Below are positions 1 through 8,992 of a stretch of 64,000 bases of DNA, piece by piece. Under the pieces are notes generated by a model. The model was not told the origin of the DNA, made no database searches, and saw nothing but the letters and a program-made list of their open reading frames with translations. Position numbers and translations under genes: made by a program. Source of the DNA: Viridibacterium sp035456105 (GTDB taxonomy: Bacteria; Pseudomonadota; Gammaproteobacteria; Burkholderiales; Rhodocyclaceae); contig DATIDV010000051.1 of assembly GCA_035456105.1 (NCBI GenBank), positions 62,001 to 126,000 of the forward strand, written 5' to 3'. Each line of letters starts with the position of its first letter. Positions within the stretch are counted from its first letter, which is position 1.

Positions 1-2
1 CG

Positions 3-1004
3 GAGTCGGTCGTTGTTGCTGCGCTTGAAATGCTGGGCGCCCGTTCTGCCATCCTGCATGGTGTGAAACCGACCCCTCATGGTCTCATCAGCATTCCGTT
101 GGCCTGGGCTGTGCGCGGTGGCATCTCGGCCAGGACAGATCTTGATCACGCAGATAACGAGGACAATCTCGTCGCGGCAGATCCGCTTCTCGAAGAATGT
201 GCAGCCTCACCCGGTGGTGTCGCCTCGGCGCAAGAAGATGATCATCTGCGCTTGGCCTTTTCGATCAGTCAGACAAACACGACAGTCGCGATTTTCGAAA
301 GCGTGTGCGACGAGCACCCCAGCGAAGCGCTGTTCGCGTGCGTACGAGAACTTTTGGGCATCTACGCCGAGCACCTCGTGCTGCTTGACTACGCCGAGCT
401 CGACACCCTCACCCGCCTGCATAATCGTAAAACCTTTGACGAAAATTTCGATCGTTTTATCGCGATTGTCGAGCAGGCACGACGTCGCGCTACGGATGAA
501 CCGCCAACCGCAGAAATGATTGCAGCCCGGCATTGCTGGCTGGGCGTCATCGACATCGACAAATTCAAACGCATTAACGACAACTTTGGCCACCTTTTCG
601 GTGACGAGGTGTTATTGCGTGTAGCCGAGCTCATGAAGAAAAGCTTCCGCGCCAGCGACAAGCTGTTCCGCTTCGGGGGCGAAGAGTTCATCGTTCTATT
701 GCGCTTCGTGACGGCTGAGAATGCTCACCACGTCTTCGACCGCTTCCGCCAGGCTGTCGAACGCCATGAGTTTCCACAGATCGGTCAAGTCACCTGTTCG
801 ATGGGTTACATCCAGATCGACCCCTCGCTTGCACCAGCCGAAATCCTCGGCCGCGCCGACGAAGCCTTGTATTTCTGCAAGGGAAACGGCCGCAACCAGA
901 TCAACCGTTACGAGACGCTGGTGCAGACTGGCTTGATCGAAGGGCCGGTTGCGCCAGCTTCAAACGAAGATCTGCAGGCAGACATTGACGCCCTCTTCAA
1001 CTGA
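3..1004 (+). CDS. GGDEF-domain diguanylate cyclase, 5' end outside window
   Basis: The reading frame is open to the left edge of the window, so this is the C-terminal part of a longer protein; an internal ATG at 30 is not a convincing start. The last ~190 residues are a GGDEF domain: it opens with the typical D-x-LT-RL-NR motif (DTLTRLHNR), contains the DxDxFKxxND segment (DIDKFKRIND) and the active-site signature RFGGEEF. GGEEF is a competent variant, so the enzyme should make cyclic di-GMP from two GTP. The preceding ~120 visible residues are an unrecognised sensory or dimerisation region; no membrane segment is visible in what is present. Cyclic di-GMP would be relevant to the pel genes at the far end of the window, but a link is only inference. 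Confidence 0.85.
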   Translation, partial: ESVVVAALEMLGARSAILHGVKPTPHGLISIPLAWAVRGGISARTDLDHADNEDNLVAADPLLEECAASPGGVASAQEDDHLRLAFSISQTNTTVAIFESVCDEHPSEALFACVRELLGIYAEHLVLLDYAELDTLTRLHNRKTFDENFDRFIAIVEQARRRATDEPPTAEMIAARHCWLGVIDIDKFKRINDNFGHLFGDEVLLRVAELMKKSFRASDKLFRFGGEEFIVLLRFVTAENAHHVFDRFRQAVERHEFPQIGQVTCSMGYIQIDPSLAPAEILGRADEALYFCKGNGRNQINRYETLVQTGLIEGPVAPASNEDLQADIDALFN

Positions 1005-1187
1005 AATGGCGAGTCACGCTACCGCGCGCCTCAAGCCTGGACCGCTCACTACGCTTGCCACACCATTTCGCGCCCTGTCGTGAATTCAAAATCCCTTCTT
1101 GATGTGACACTTAAGCGCTGATCCGTCACAATAACGGGCTTCGCGCCCGTTTTGGCTGCGCCCGCCTGCGTATCGAGATCTGCCTAC

Positions 1188-2717
1188 ATGTCCGAACAAA
1201 ACAACCAGAACACCAACCCTGGTGCCGAACAGGCACCTGCCGTCGACGAAAACCACATCATTGCCGAACGCCGCGCCAAGCTCGCCAAGTGGCGCGAAAC
1301 CGGCAAGGCTTACCCGAACGATTTCCGCCGCAAGGAACTGGCGAGCAATCTGCATGCTGGTTTCGGCGAGAAGAGCACGGAAGAACTGGATGCGAACCCA
1401 ACCGTCGTGTCGATCGCTGGCCGCATCATGCTCAAGCGCGTGATGGGCAAGGCGTCGTTCGTGACCATCCAGGACATGTCCGGCCGCATCCAGTTGTATG
1501 TCACGCGCGACACCGTTGGCGAAGACGTCTATGCCGATTTCAAGACCTGGGACACGGGCGACATCGTCGGCACGACGGGTCCGCTCTTTAAGACCAAGTC
1601 CGGTGAGTTGTCGGTCAAGTCCGAATCGATCCGCCTGCTTTCGAAGTGCCTGCGTCCCCTGCCCGACAAGTTCCACGGCATGGGCGATGTCGAGCAACGC
1701 TATCGCCAGCGTCACCTCGACCTGATCACCAGCGAAGAGTCGAAGAAGACCTTCATCGCGCGCAGCCGCCTCGTTTCTGCGATCCGCAAGTACATGGATG
1801 GCAACGGTTTCCTCGAAGTCGAAACACCGATGATGCATCCCATCCCCGGTGGCGCATCGGCCAAGCCTTTCGTGACGCACCACAATGCGCTCGACATGCA
1901 GATGTTCCTGCGTATCGCGCCGGAGTTGTATCTCAAGCGCCTCGTCGTCGGCGGTCTCGAGAAGGTGTACGAGATCAACCGCAACTTCCGCAACGAAGGC
2001 GTAAGCACACGGCATAACCCTGAATTCACCATGATGGAGTTCTACGAGGCCTACGCCGACTACAACCTCCTCATGAACTTCGTCGAAGACCTGCTGCGCC
2101 ACACCGCACGCGAAGCCCTCGGCACCGAGACCTTCAGTTACGGCGGTCGTGAACTCGACCTGTCGCAGCCCTTCGACCGTCTGACCATGGTGCAGGCCGT
2201 GCTCAAGTACTGCCCGCAGTACACGGCTGAGCAGCTGGGCAACGAAGCCTGGCTGCGCGAACACCTGGCTGCAATGAAGGTAAAGATCCAGGGCGAGATC
2301 GGCTTGGGTGGTCTGCAGCTGATGTTCTTCGAAGAAACTGCCGAAGCCCAGCTGTGGAACCCGACTTTCATCATCGACTACCCGGTCGAGACCAGTCCGC
2401 TGGCACGTGCGTCGGATGCGAATCCCGGCATCACCGAACGCTTCGAACTATTCATCGTCGGCCGTGAGATTGCCAACGGCTTCTCGGAGCTGAACGATCC
2501 GGAAGACCAGGCCGAACGCTTCCTGTCGCAGGCCAAGGCCAAGGACGCGGGCGATGAAGAGGCGATGTATTACGACGCCGAGTATGTGAAGGCGCTGGAG
2601 TTTGCGCTGCCGCCTACGGGCGGCTGCGGCATCGGAATAGATCGGTTGATCATGTTGCTGACGGACAGCTCCGCAATCCGGGATGTCATCCTGTTTCCTC
2701 AAATGCGTGCCGAGTGA
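1188..2717 (+). CDS. lysS: Lysyl-tRNA synthetase, class II
   Basis: Charges tRNA-Lys with lysine in the cytoplasm. The 509-residue product has the usual length. An N-terminal OB-fold anticodon-binding region (about residues 60-165) is followed by the class II catalytic core with motif 2 (FRNEGVSTRHNPEF) and motif 3 near the end (GIGIDRLIML). The start is placed at the ATG giving MSEQNNQN because the family begins there; an upstream in-frame TTG would add an unconserved stretch. A strong terminator hairpin follows directly. The long reverse-strand open frame over this gene is a shadow. Confidence 0.97.
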   Translation: MSEQNNQNTNPGAEQAPAVDENHIIAERRAKLAKWRETGKAYPNDFRRKELASNLHAGFGEKSTEELDANPTVVSIAGRIMLKRVMGKASFVTIQDMSGRIQLYVTRDTVGEDVYADFKTWDTGDIVGTTGPLFKTKSGELSVKSESIRLLSKCLRPLPDKFHGMGDVEQRYRQRHLDLITSEESKKTFIARSRLVSAIRKYMDGNGFLEVETPMMHPIPGGASAKPFVTHHNALDMQMFLRIAPELYLKRLVVGGLEKVYEINRNFRNEGVSTRHNPEFTMMEFYEAYADYNLLMNFVEDLLRHTAREALGTETFSYGGRELDLSQPFDRLTMVQAVLKYCPQYTAEQLGNEAWLREHLAAMKVKIQGEIGLGGLQLMFFEETAEAQLWNPTFIIDYPVETSPLARASDANPGITERFELFIVGREIANGFSELNDPEDQAERFLSQAKAKDAGDEEAMYYDAEYVKALEFALPPTGGCGIGIDRLIMLLTDSSAIRDVILFPQMRAE

Positions 2718-2728
2718 AACATGTTATG

Positions 2729-2765
2729 AATAAGGGGAAGCGGAAATCGCTTCCCCTTATTCTTT
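2729..2765 (+). terminator. Intrinsic terminator after lysS
   Basis: A perfect 14-bp inverted repeat (2729-2742 and 2748-2761) encloses a 5-base loop; the right arm ends in TTATT followed by CTTT. It lies 11 bases after the lysS stop and before xpt. Confidence 0.85.
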
Positions 2766-2786
2766 CCAGCCTGAAGGTAACGCCAC

Positions 2787-3383
2787 ATGTCCTCTAACCT
2801 GAACCGCCCCTTCCCCGAACTCATCCGCCGCATTCAGGACGAAGGGATCGTTCAGGGCAACGACATCCTCAAGATCGACCACTTTCTCAACCACCGCATC
2901 GAGCCCGCGTTCATGCAACGCATGGCAAGGGAAATCGCGCTTCGCCTGCAGGACTTCAAACCCGAGTTGATTCTCACGGCGGAAGCTAGCGGCATCGCCC
3001 CGGGGCTCATGGTTGCGCTTGAACTCAATCTGCCGCTTGTATATGCGAAGAAATACCACCCCGACGTCGAAGTCCCCATGCTCTCGCGCGTGCTGCCCTC
3101 GCCGACAAAGGGCGGCAGCTATCGCATGGTACTGAGCCAGAGATACCTGCCTGAGGGCACGAAGGTTGCCATCGTCGACGACTTCCTCAGCAATGGTCGA
3201 ACGGCGACTGCACTCATCGATATGGCGCGCGAAGCAAAGCTGGATGTCGTGGCGGCCTCATTCCTGGTGGCCAAGACTTTCAAGCAGGGATATCGCGAGA
3301 TCACGGCGTCAGGCGTACCCGTGGTGACGCTCGCTGAAGTGGAAGCCCTGCGCGACGGCAAGGCCATCCTGCGCGAAGCCTGA
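2787..3383 (+). CDS. xpt: Xanthine phosphoribosyltransferase
   Basis: Purine salvage enzyme that converts xanthine and PRPP to XMP in the cytoplasm. The 198-residue protein matches the Bacillus-type Xpt family in length and pattern: the N-terminal ILKIDHFLNHRIEP stretch is characteristic, and the PRPP-binding loop VAIVDDFLSNGRTA lies at about residues 127-140. The ATG is preceded by GAAGG at a suitable distance. It is separated from lysS by a terminator, so it probably has its own promoter. No purine riboswitch is apparent in the short upstream spacer. A more general adenine or hypoxanthine activity is possible but less likely. Confidence 0.88.
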   Translation: MSSNLNRPFPELIRRIQDEGIVQGNDILKIDHFLNHRIEPAFMQRMAREIALRLQDFKPELILTAEASGIAPGLMVALELNLPLVYAKKYHPDVEVPMLSRVLPSPTKGGSYRMVLSQRYLPEGTKVAIVDDFLSNGRTATALIDMAREAKLDVVAASFLVAKTFKQGYREITASGVPVVTLAEVEALRDGKAILREA

Positions 3384-3540
3384 TTCAGCGCCCACGATCA
3401 TCGCGCCAGCACGCGGAGCGCTGCGTGACGTACTCCGTAATTGCGAACGCGAACATCCTGCGCCGTTTGCACTTCGCCCCACGCCTCTAGCGAACATATT
3501 GCGGACTGCAGTAAGCCAAGGCTTCGGCCGTCAGATAAAA

Positions 3541-3585
3541 ATCAATATATTGACTATTAAGTAGCTTAAGAGTCACTATATTGAT
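3541..3585. promoter_or_regulatory. 45-bp palindromic operator of the hipBA-type operon
   Basis: An almost perfect palindrome centred on base 3563. The outer arms 3541-3554 and 3572-3585 pair with one mismatch, and an inner TTAAG-TAG-CTTAA dyad at 3557-3569 shares the same centre. It ends two bases before the antitoxin ATG and is very AT-rich, so it probably overlaps the promoter. Autoregulatory operators of this kind are typical of type II toxin-antitoxin operons, where antitoxin dimers bind half-sites. Confidence 0.75.
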
Positions 3586-3586
3586 C

Positions 3587-3925
3587 ATGAAATCCGGAGC
3601 CTCTGCCTCCCTGCCACCAGAAGGCCTACTCAAGCTTGAACGCCTGGGCGAGCGACTGCGTGCGCACCGCGTGTTGAATCAGTGGACGGTTGCGGAGATG
3701 GCCGAGCGCCTGCTTTGCTCGCCCGGTACGTATCGCGCGCTCGAAGCGGGCAAGCCAACGGGGAGTCTGGGCACGCTGGTGAGTGCGCTGTGGCTGATTG
3801 GTCAGGCGGATACGCTGGATGCAGTCGCCCCTGCGCCGGCGGGTCTGGCGACGGGGCGCAAGGTGCGTCGCAAGGCGGGGCAGTCTGCGCCCGGCGTGAT
3901 CAGCGAGGCCGAGCGTGATTTCTGA
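3587..3925 (+). CDS. HipB-like helix-turn-helix antitoxin
   Basis: A 112-residue cytoplasmic protein with an N-terminal HTH of the Cro/C1 type (about residues 15-70; the turn-recognition segment is around MAERLLCSPGTYRALEAGKP) and a basic, low-complexity tail. It is the predicted antitoxin and autorepressor for the kinase encoded just downstream, which it overlaps by 11 bases. The ATG at 3587 is preferred to the TTG at 3581, because the latter lies inside the operator palindrome; the two differ by only two residues. The spacing is close to leaderless, so the true start could also lie further in. Confidence 0.8.
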   Translation: MKSGASASLPPEGLLKLERLGERLRAHRVLNQWTVAEMAERLLCSPGTYRALEAGKPTGSLGTLVSALWLIGQADTLDAVAPAPAGLATGRKVRRKAGQSAPGVISEAERDF

Positions 3926-5147
3926 GCGGGCCGTGTATGTAGGCATCGTATTGCCCGGGCAGCAAGAGCCGACGCCAGCCGGCCTGTTGAAACTCGCGCG
4001 TCGCGAGACGATTGAAGCGGGTTCGTTCGCTTACGGCTTGCGCTACCTGAACGCACCCACGGCCATTCCGCTGAATCCGGATCATCTTCCGCTGCGTCAG
4101 GAAGTCTTCGATCTGCCTGAGCGTCGCCTGCGTGATGGCGGTGCCCTGCCGCTGACGCTGCGCGACGCCCTGCCGGATACGTGGGGCCGTGCCGTGCTGG
4201 AAGCGCAACACGGCCCGATGAATGACATCGACGTATTGCTGCAAACGAACGCGGACCGGGTCGGCGCGCTTGTTTTTTCGGAGGCGCTACCACTTGCCCC
4301 GGACGCAATCGACATCGAGATGTTCGAACTGAGCCAGCTCGCGGAAGCCGCGCATCGTCTCGAATATCACATGGAGGTGCCGAAGGCGCTGCAGCGCCTG
4401 CTGCGGCAAGGTGGCAGCTTGGGCGGTGCGAGGCCGAAAGCGACCTTCGTGCACGAAGGTCGCCGTCACCTCGCTAAGTTTCCAGCCAGGGACGACGAGC
4501 TGGATGTGCCAGTGCTTGAAGCGGGCACGCTAGCCATGGCACGGGATTGCGGCATTCGCGTGCCGGACTTTTTTGTGGAACGGATACCACGTGGCAGCGC
4601 CCTGGTGCTGGCTCGCTTTGATCGCTCGGGACCGGTCGGCAGCGAGCAGCGCCACCATTACCTGTCTGCCTCGGCACTGCTCGACGTTCCCTACGAATCA
4701 TCGGCGGGCAGTTACGTGGAACTTGCACAGGCGCTTCGCCGCATTTCGACGGAGCCAAGCGCCGACCTGGAGGAACTGTTCCGCCGCATGGTGTTCAACA
4801 TCACGGTCGACAACTGTGACGATCACATCAAGAACCATGGCGTGCTGCGAGTGGGTGCGGGCTACCGCCTCGCACCGGCCTTTGATCTCGTGCCGCAACG
4901 CCTGCATCTGGGCAATCAGCAACTTGCCCTCCTGCCCGGCCGCTTCGACTCGCATCTCGACCTTGCCCGCGAAGCGGCACCTCACTTCGGTCTCGGTGCG
5001 GAAAAGGCTGGGGAAATCATCAAAGCAATCGTGCAGATCGTGCGTGACACCTGGCAAGACAGGATGCTGCAATTCGGCGCCAGCGCGGAGATGATCCGGG
5101 TACTCGACCCTCACATGAAAATCCAGTTGCGCAATATCGGCCAATAA
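3915..5147 (+). CDS. HipA-family serine/threonine kinase toxin
   Basis: A 410-residue HipA-like kinase that starts with GTG inside the antitoxin gene. Family knowledge: HipA toxins phosphorylate an aminoacyl-tRNA synthetase or another target and cause growth arrest. Seen here are the N-terminal HipA domain, the P-loop GGSLGGARPKA (Ser168 is the candidate autophosphorylation site), a KFP motif, the RFDR segment, the catalytic loop NCDDHIKNH and the metal-binding PAFDLVP segment. All key residues look intact, so an active toxin is expected. Two aminoacyl-tRNA synthetase genes of the type HipA toxins can target (lysS, gltX) lie elsewhere in the window, but that is coincidence unless shown otherwise. 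Confidence 0.9.
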   Translation: MISERAVYVGIVLPGQQEPTPAGLLKLARRETIEAGSFAYGLRYLNAPTAIPLNPDHLPLRQEVFDLPERRLRDGGALPLTLRDALPDTWGRAVLEAQHGPMNDIDVLLQTNADRVGALVFSEALPLAPDAIDIEMFELSQLAEAAHRLEYHMEVPKALQRLLRQGGSLGGARPKATFVHEGRRHLAKFPARDDELDVPVLEAGTLAMARDCGIRVPDFFVERIPRGSALVLARFDRSGPVGSEQRHHYLSASALLDVPYESSAGSYVELAQALRRISTEPSADLEELFRRMVFNITVDNCDDHIKNHGVLRVGAGYRLAPAFDLVPQRLHLGNQQLALLPGRFDSHLDLAREAAPHFGLGAEKAGEIIKAIVQIVRDTWQDRMLQFGASAEMIRVLDPHMKIQLRNIGQ

Positions 5148-5184
5148 CACGCCAGCGCAGCCTTCGAAGCTTCAAAACAGACCC

Positions 5185-7098
5185 GTGCCCTCACACCCTC
5201 CCCTGCAAGCCGCCACCCTGACCCTGAACGCCGATGGCACGCCCTGGTCGGCGCAATACGACGATGTCTATCACAGCGCCAAAGGCGCGATGCCGCAGGC
5301 GCAACACGTTTTCCTGGGTGGCAATGACTTGCCAGGACGCTGGCAGGGCAAATCGCGTTTCGTCATCGTCGAGACCGGTTTCGGCCTCGGCCACAACTTC
5401 CTCGCCACTTGGCAGGCATGGCGTGACGACCCTGAGGCCTACACGCGTCTGCACTTCATTTCGGTCGAGCAACACCCGTTCAACGCTGCCGACCTGCAAA
5501 GCGCGCACGCTGCTTCCGGTGCGCCGCACGAACTCTCGCAGCAACTGCTCGCTCGTTGGCCCATGCTGCTGCCCGGCTTTCACCGCGTCGAGCTGGACGG
5601 TGGTCGCGTGGTGCTTACCCTGCTGTTCGGCGAAGCGGCGCAGCTGTTGCCACAATGCGTCGCCTGCGTGGATGCTATCTATCTGGATGGCTTCTCGCCG
5701 ACGAAAAACCCGGACATGTGGTCTCCTGCCGTGTTCTCGGCACTGGCGAAGCTTTCGCATGAAGGAACGACTGTGGCCACCTGGTCGGTTTCACCACCGG
5801 TGCTTGAAGGCCTGGCTGAAGCGGGCTTCCACGTCGAGAAGACTCGCGGTTTTGTCGGCAAACATCACATGCTCGTTGGTGAGTTCCGTGGACACGCGGA
5901 TAAGGCCCAGACAGAACGAACATCCACGCCGAAAACGGCGCTGGTCATCGGAGCAGGCCTCGCCGGCACGGGCATCACTGAACGCCTCGCTGCACGCGGT
6001 TGGCATATCACACTCATCGACGCACAAGACAGTCCCGCGCAAGGCGCCTCCGGCAACTTCGCCGGCGCCTTCCGGCCGCAACCGAGTCGCGATGACAACC
6101 TCATGGCCCGCGTCACACGCGCCGGGTTCTCATATGAGCTACGCGATCTCGCCAGTCTTGCCGAGCATGGCAACGCCGCGCGCTGGTCGCAATGCGGTGT
6201 GCTTCATTTGGCACGCGATGCGGTACAGGCGGGCAAACAGATGCAGACCGTAGCGTCGCTGCGACCGCCCGAAGAGTTCATGCAATGGCTGGAGGCGGAA
6301 AGCGCCTCGCAAATTTCAGGTCGCCGTTGCGCGTACGGCGGCTGGTGGTTCCCGCAAGGAGGCTGGATCAGCCCGCCCAGCCTTTGCGCCGCGCATCTCG
6401 CACGAGCCGCGCAATATCCCAAAGTGCAGATCGAAACGCGCTTCAACAGCCGCGTCGAACGTGTTGAATTCGAAGACCTGCAATGGCACGCGCTCAACGA
6501 AAACAATGAGCGTATTGCCAGCGCTGGGCATATCGTCTTGGCCAATGCACACGACGCACATCGCCTGCTCGGCAAGGGATGGCTGCCGCTGTACAGCGCG
6601 CGCGGGCAGGTCAGCCACATCCCGACAGAACAGTTCATTCCGCTCGATACGGTCATCTGTGGCAGCGGCTATCTCACGCCTGCCATCGATGGCCTGCATG
6701 CGCTCGGCGCGACCTTTCTGGTCAACGATCCTGAGACCGATCTGCGTGAGAGCGAGCACGCGGAAAACCTCTCCAAGCTAGACCTCATGCTGCCTGGCTC
6801 TGGAAATGACATAGACGTATCGACTCTCAGTGGCCGCGCCAGCCTGCGCCCCGTTACGCCTGATCGTCTGCCACATGTGGGCGCCCTGCCCGTACAGGCC
6901 TTGCGAACCAGCACTCCGCTGGCCGAACTGCCACGCGAGCCACAGCTATGGCTGCTCTCAGGCTTTGGCGCACGAGGACTGGTGTGGGGAATGCTTTGTG
7001 CCGAACTGCTGGCTTCGCAAATGAACGACGAGCCATTGCCGCTTGAGCGTGAACTCGTCGATGCAATGGACGCGGGGCGTTACCTGCCACGCAAGTAA
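5185..7098 (+). CDS. mnmC: Bifunctional tRNA mnm5s2U biosynthesis enzyme MnmC
   Basis: Completes the mnm5(s2)U34 modification of tRNA wobble uridine. The C-terminal FAD oxidoreductase removes the carboxymethyl group and the N-terminal SAM-dependent methyltransferase adds the final methyl. The 637-residue product is close to the E. coli protein in length. The N-terminal domain has ETGFGLGHNF as SAM-binding loop and the YLDGFSPTKNPDMW segment typical of the methyltransferase. The C-terminal DAO-type domain starts at about residue 250 with the dinucleotide motif IGAGLAGTGI. The GTG start is supported by length. Both domains appear complete. Confidence 0.93.
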   Translation: MPSHPPLQAATLTLNADGTPWSAQYDDVYHSAKGAMPQAQHVFLGGNDLPGRWQGKSRFVIVETGFGLGHNFLATWQAWRDDPEAYTRLHFISVEQHPFNAADLQSAHAASGAPHELSQQLLARWPMLLPGFHRVELDGGRVVLTLLFGEAAQLLPQCVACVDAIYLDGFSPTKNPDMWSPAVFSALAKLSHEGTTVATWSVSPPVLEGLAEAGFHVEKTRGFVGKHHMLVGEFRGHADKAQTERTSTPKTALVIGAGLAGTGITERLAARGWHITLIDAQDSPAQGASGNFAGAFRPQPSRDDNLMARVTRAGFSYELRDLASLAEHGNAARWSQCGVLHLARDAVQAGKQMQTVASLRPPEEFMQWLEAESASQISGRRCAYGGWWFPQGGWISPPSLCAAHLARAAQYPKVQIETRFNSRVERVEFEDLQWHALNENNERIASAGHIVLANAHDAHRLLGKGWLPLYSARGQVSHIPTEQFIPLDTVICGSGYLTPAIDGLHALGATFLVNDPETDLRESEHAENLSKLDLMLPGSGNDIDVSTLSGRASLRPVTPDRLPHVGALPVQALRTSTPLAELPREPQLWLLSGFGARGLVWGMLCAELLASQMNDEPLPLERELVDAMDAGRYLPRK

Positions 7099-7117
7099 CG
7101 CCTCGAATTAGCGAAAA

Positions 7118-7142
7118 CTGCGCAAGGATTTCCCTTGCGCAG
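7118..7142 (-). terminator. Terminator between convergent mnmC and acetylesterase genes
   Basis: A perfect 10-bp stem, 7118-7127 with 7133-7142, and a short loop. On the minus strand the stem is followed by TTTTC, so it best serves the reverse-strand gene; it may also stop mnmC transcripts. Confidence 0.7.
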
Positions 7143-7151
7143 GAAACTGGC

Positions 7152-8240
7152 TTATTTCAGATATTGCACCAGCGGTGAGTTCAGCCCACGGATGCCATCA
7201 ACCACCAACTGGCCAACTGCAATCGCACCCTTTTCACGGAAGTGGGTGTTATCCGTCGTGTCCGAGGTGTAGCCGGGGAAGCCTTCGGAAGCCAGCACGT
7301 AGAGGTAGTAGGCCTTCGAGCCTTCTTCGCCGATGCCCTTGAAGAAGGTCATGCTGCGCGCGGTCAGATCGATTACCGGGGTGCCCGTAGCCGCGCCCAG
7401 ATCACGCACGGCTTGCGGATAGTCGCCGCCCTTGGTCGTGATGTGGCTGTTCTTCATGTTGCCGGAACCGTCCGTTGCGAACGTGCGACGCGTCACCGGC
7501 GTGATCAGGATCGGATGAGCCCCCTTGCTGACCGCGTAATCCACGTAGGTCTTCAGCGTCGTGTAGAAGGTCGTCGCAGCCGGGTTGCCATCTTCATCGT
7601 TGTGGCCGAACTGGATCAGCAGGTAATCGCCTGACTTGATCTTGGCCTTGATATCGGCATAGTTCGTCGTCGTCAAGAAGCTCGTCGTACTGGCGCCGGA
7701 CTTGGCATCGTCAACGATCGTGGCTGTGCTCTTGAAGTATTGCTGGAACGGCTGACCCCAACCCATGCGTGGATACTTGTCGGTGCCGTAAAGGCTGGCC
7801 GTCGAGTCACCGGCGATGAAGATCTGGATGGCCGCGGTGCTGACCGAGCTGCTGGAACTCGCCTTGGAAGACGCGACAGAAGAAGCTGCGGAGGACGATG
7901 CGACGGAGGACGATGCGACGGAGGATTTCGAACTGGAGCTCGATGCCGCGACAGAACTACTCGAGCTGCTTGCAGTAGCCGTTGCCGGGTTGTACGAACA
8001 CCAAGCGGCATTGCTCGGTGCGCCAGGGAAGTTGGCCAGCGAGCAGGTGAAATTACCGGTACGCGTGACATTGGGCGAGAACACACCGCTCTTGCCCAGG
8101 GTGGTTTCATGCGTGCCACTCATGGTGCAGGTGCCACCGGGTTGAGCACATTTGGTCCAGCCGGACGGAGCATCGGCAGCGGCGAAAACGCTGCTCGAAA
8201 GAGCGAGCGCAAATGCGCCCAGAACAAGCCTGAATTTCAT
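7152..8240 (-). CDS. Secreted SGNH/GDSL esterase, rhamnogalacturonan-acetylesterase-like (CE12), with poly-Ser linker
   Basis: A 362-residue exported protein that probably deacetylates pectic polysaccharide. A signal peptide (MKFRLVLGAFALALSSSVFA) leads to a Cys-containing N-terminal module of about 65 residues with the W-TKCAQPGGTC pattern found in modules of other secreted carbohydrate enzymes. A linker of about 60 residues follows, almost all Ser, Ala, Val and Lys. The C-terminal SGNH hydrolase has block I AGDSTAS, the FGHND block III and the catalytic D..H pair in DNTHFREKG near the end. The start is set at the signal peptide ATG, preceded by AGGAG at good distance. Exact substrate is inferred from the family. 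Confidence 0.85.
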   Translation of the reverse strand: MKFRLVLGAFALALSSSVFAAADAPSGWTKCAQPGGTCTMSGTHETTLGKSGVFSPNVTRTGNFTCSLANFPGAPSNAAWCSYNPATATASSSSSSVAASSSSSKSSVASSSVASSSAASSVASSKASSSSSVSTAAIQIFIAGDSTASLYGTDKYPRMGWGQPFQQYFKSTATIVDDAKSGASTTSFLTTTNYADIKAKIKSGDYLLIQFGHNDEDGNPAATTFYTTLKTYVDYAVSKGAHPILITPVTRRTFATDGSGNMKNSHITTKGGDYPQAVRDLGAATGTPVIDLTARSMTFFKGIGEEGSKAYYLYVLASEGFPGYTSDTTDNTHFREKGAIAVGQLVVDGIRGLNSPLVQYLK

Positions 8241-8540
8241 TTTCTGTCTCCTGTGTTGCGGGGCCGTTGCCGACATTCACTGCCGGTCTCGTTGCCGATT
8301 CATACCCCGCCTTTTTAATGGTTTGCAGAGCCGTAACCGTACACAGCCCGCCACGCAGAATGTCTGGGTTCACAACGCGACGCTTGATCCGGATTGCCAA
8401 AAAAGCGACAGATCGTCCCGACGTGATGAGAATTTCAGACCTGCCAGACAGTCGAGCCGCTGCGAGAAGCAGCAAAACACCTGCGTGCGCTAAACTTGCA
8501 TCTCATCAATCAGACTCATCTCTCGGAAAGTCACGACGCA

Positions 8541-8966
8541 ATGGAATGCACGGTCAAGTGGGCTGGCGAGGCCAAATTCATCGCCGAAACGGGAAGCGGT
8601 CACGCGGTCATCATGGAAGGCGCGGGCGACCTCGGTGGCAAGAATCAGGCGCCAAGGCCGATGGAAATGATCCTGCTCGGCACGGGTGGCTGCACGGCCT
8701 ATGACGTTGTGTTGATCCTGAAGCGCGGCCGTCACGCCATTGAAGGCTGCGAAGTAAAACTCACCGCCGAGCGTGCTGAAGTCGATCCGAAGGTGTTCAC
8801 CAAGATCCATTACCACTACACGGTGACGGGACGAAACCTGAAACCGGAAATTGTGGCGCGTGCGATCAAGCTATCAGAAGAGAAGTATTGCTCGGCCTCG
8901 TTCATGCTGGCGAAGACCGCCGAGATCACGCATGACTTCAGCATCGTAGAACTGGCGGCAGTCTGA
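8541..8966 (+). CDS. OsmC-family protein (YhfA-like)
   Basis: A 141-residue cytoplasmic protein of the OsmC/Ohr superfamily. The two conserved cysteines that define the thiol-peroxidase-type centre are present: one in GTGGCTAYD on the central helix and one in EEKYCSAS. The family includes organic hydroperoxide reductases and the poorly understood YhfA branch, and the length and LGGKNQAPRPME stretch resemble the latter. The start MECTVKW is preferred over an upstream TTG. It is divergent from the acetylesterase gene across a 300-bp spacer that holds both promoters but no other feature I can define. Confidence 0.85.
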   Translation: MECTVKWAGEAKFIAETGSGHAVIMEGAGDLGGKNQAPRPMEMILLGTGGCTAYDVVLILKRGRHAIEGCEVKLTAERAEVDPKVFTKIHYHYTVTGRNLKPEIVARAIKLSEEKYCSASFMLAKTAEITHDFSIVELAAV

Positions 8967-8992
8967 AGTCAGTCCGGACAGGTACCCGCGGG

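Noticed and set aside
1086..2264. 392-codon reverse frame over lysS
   Set aside because: Shadow of the GC-rich lysS gene; lysS has all family motifs.
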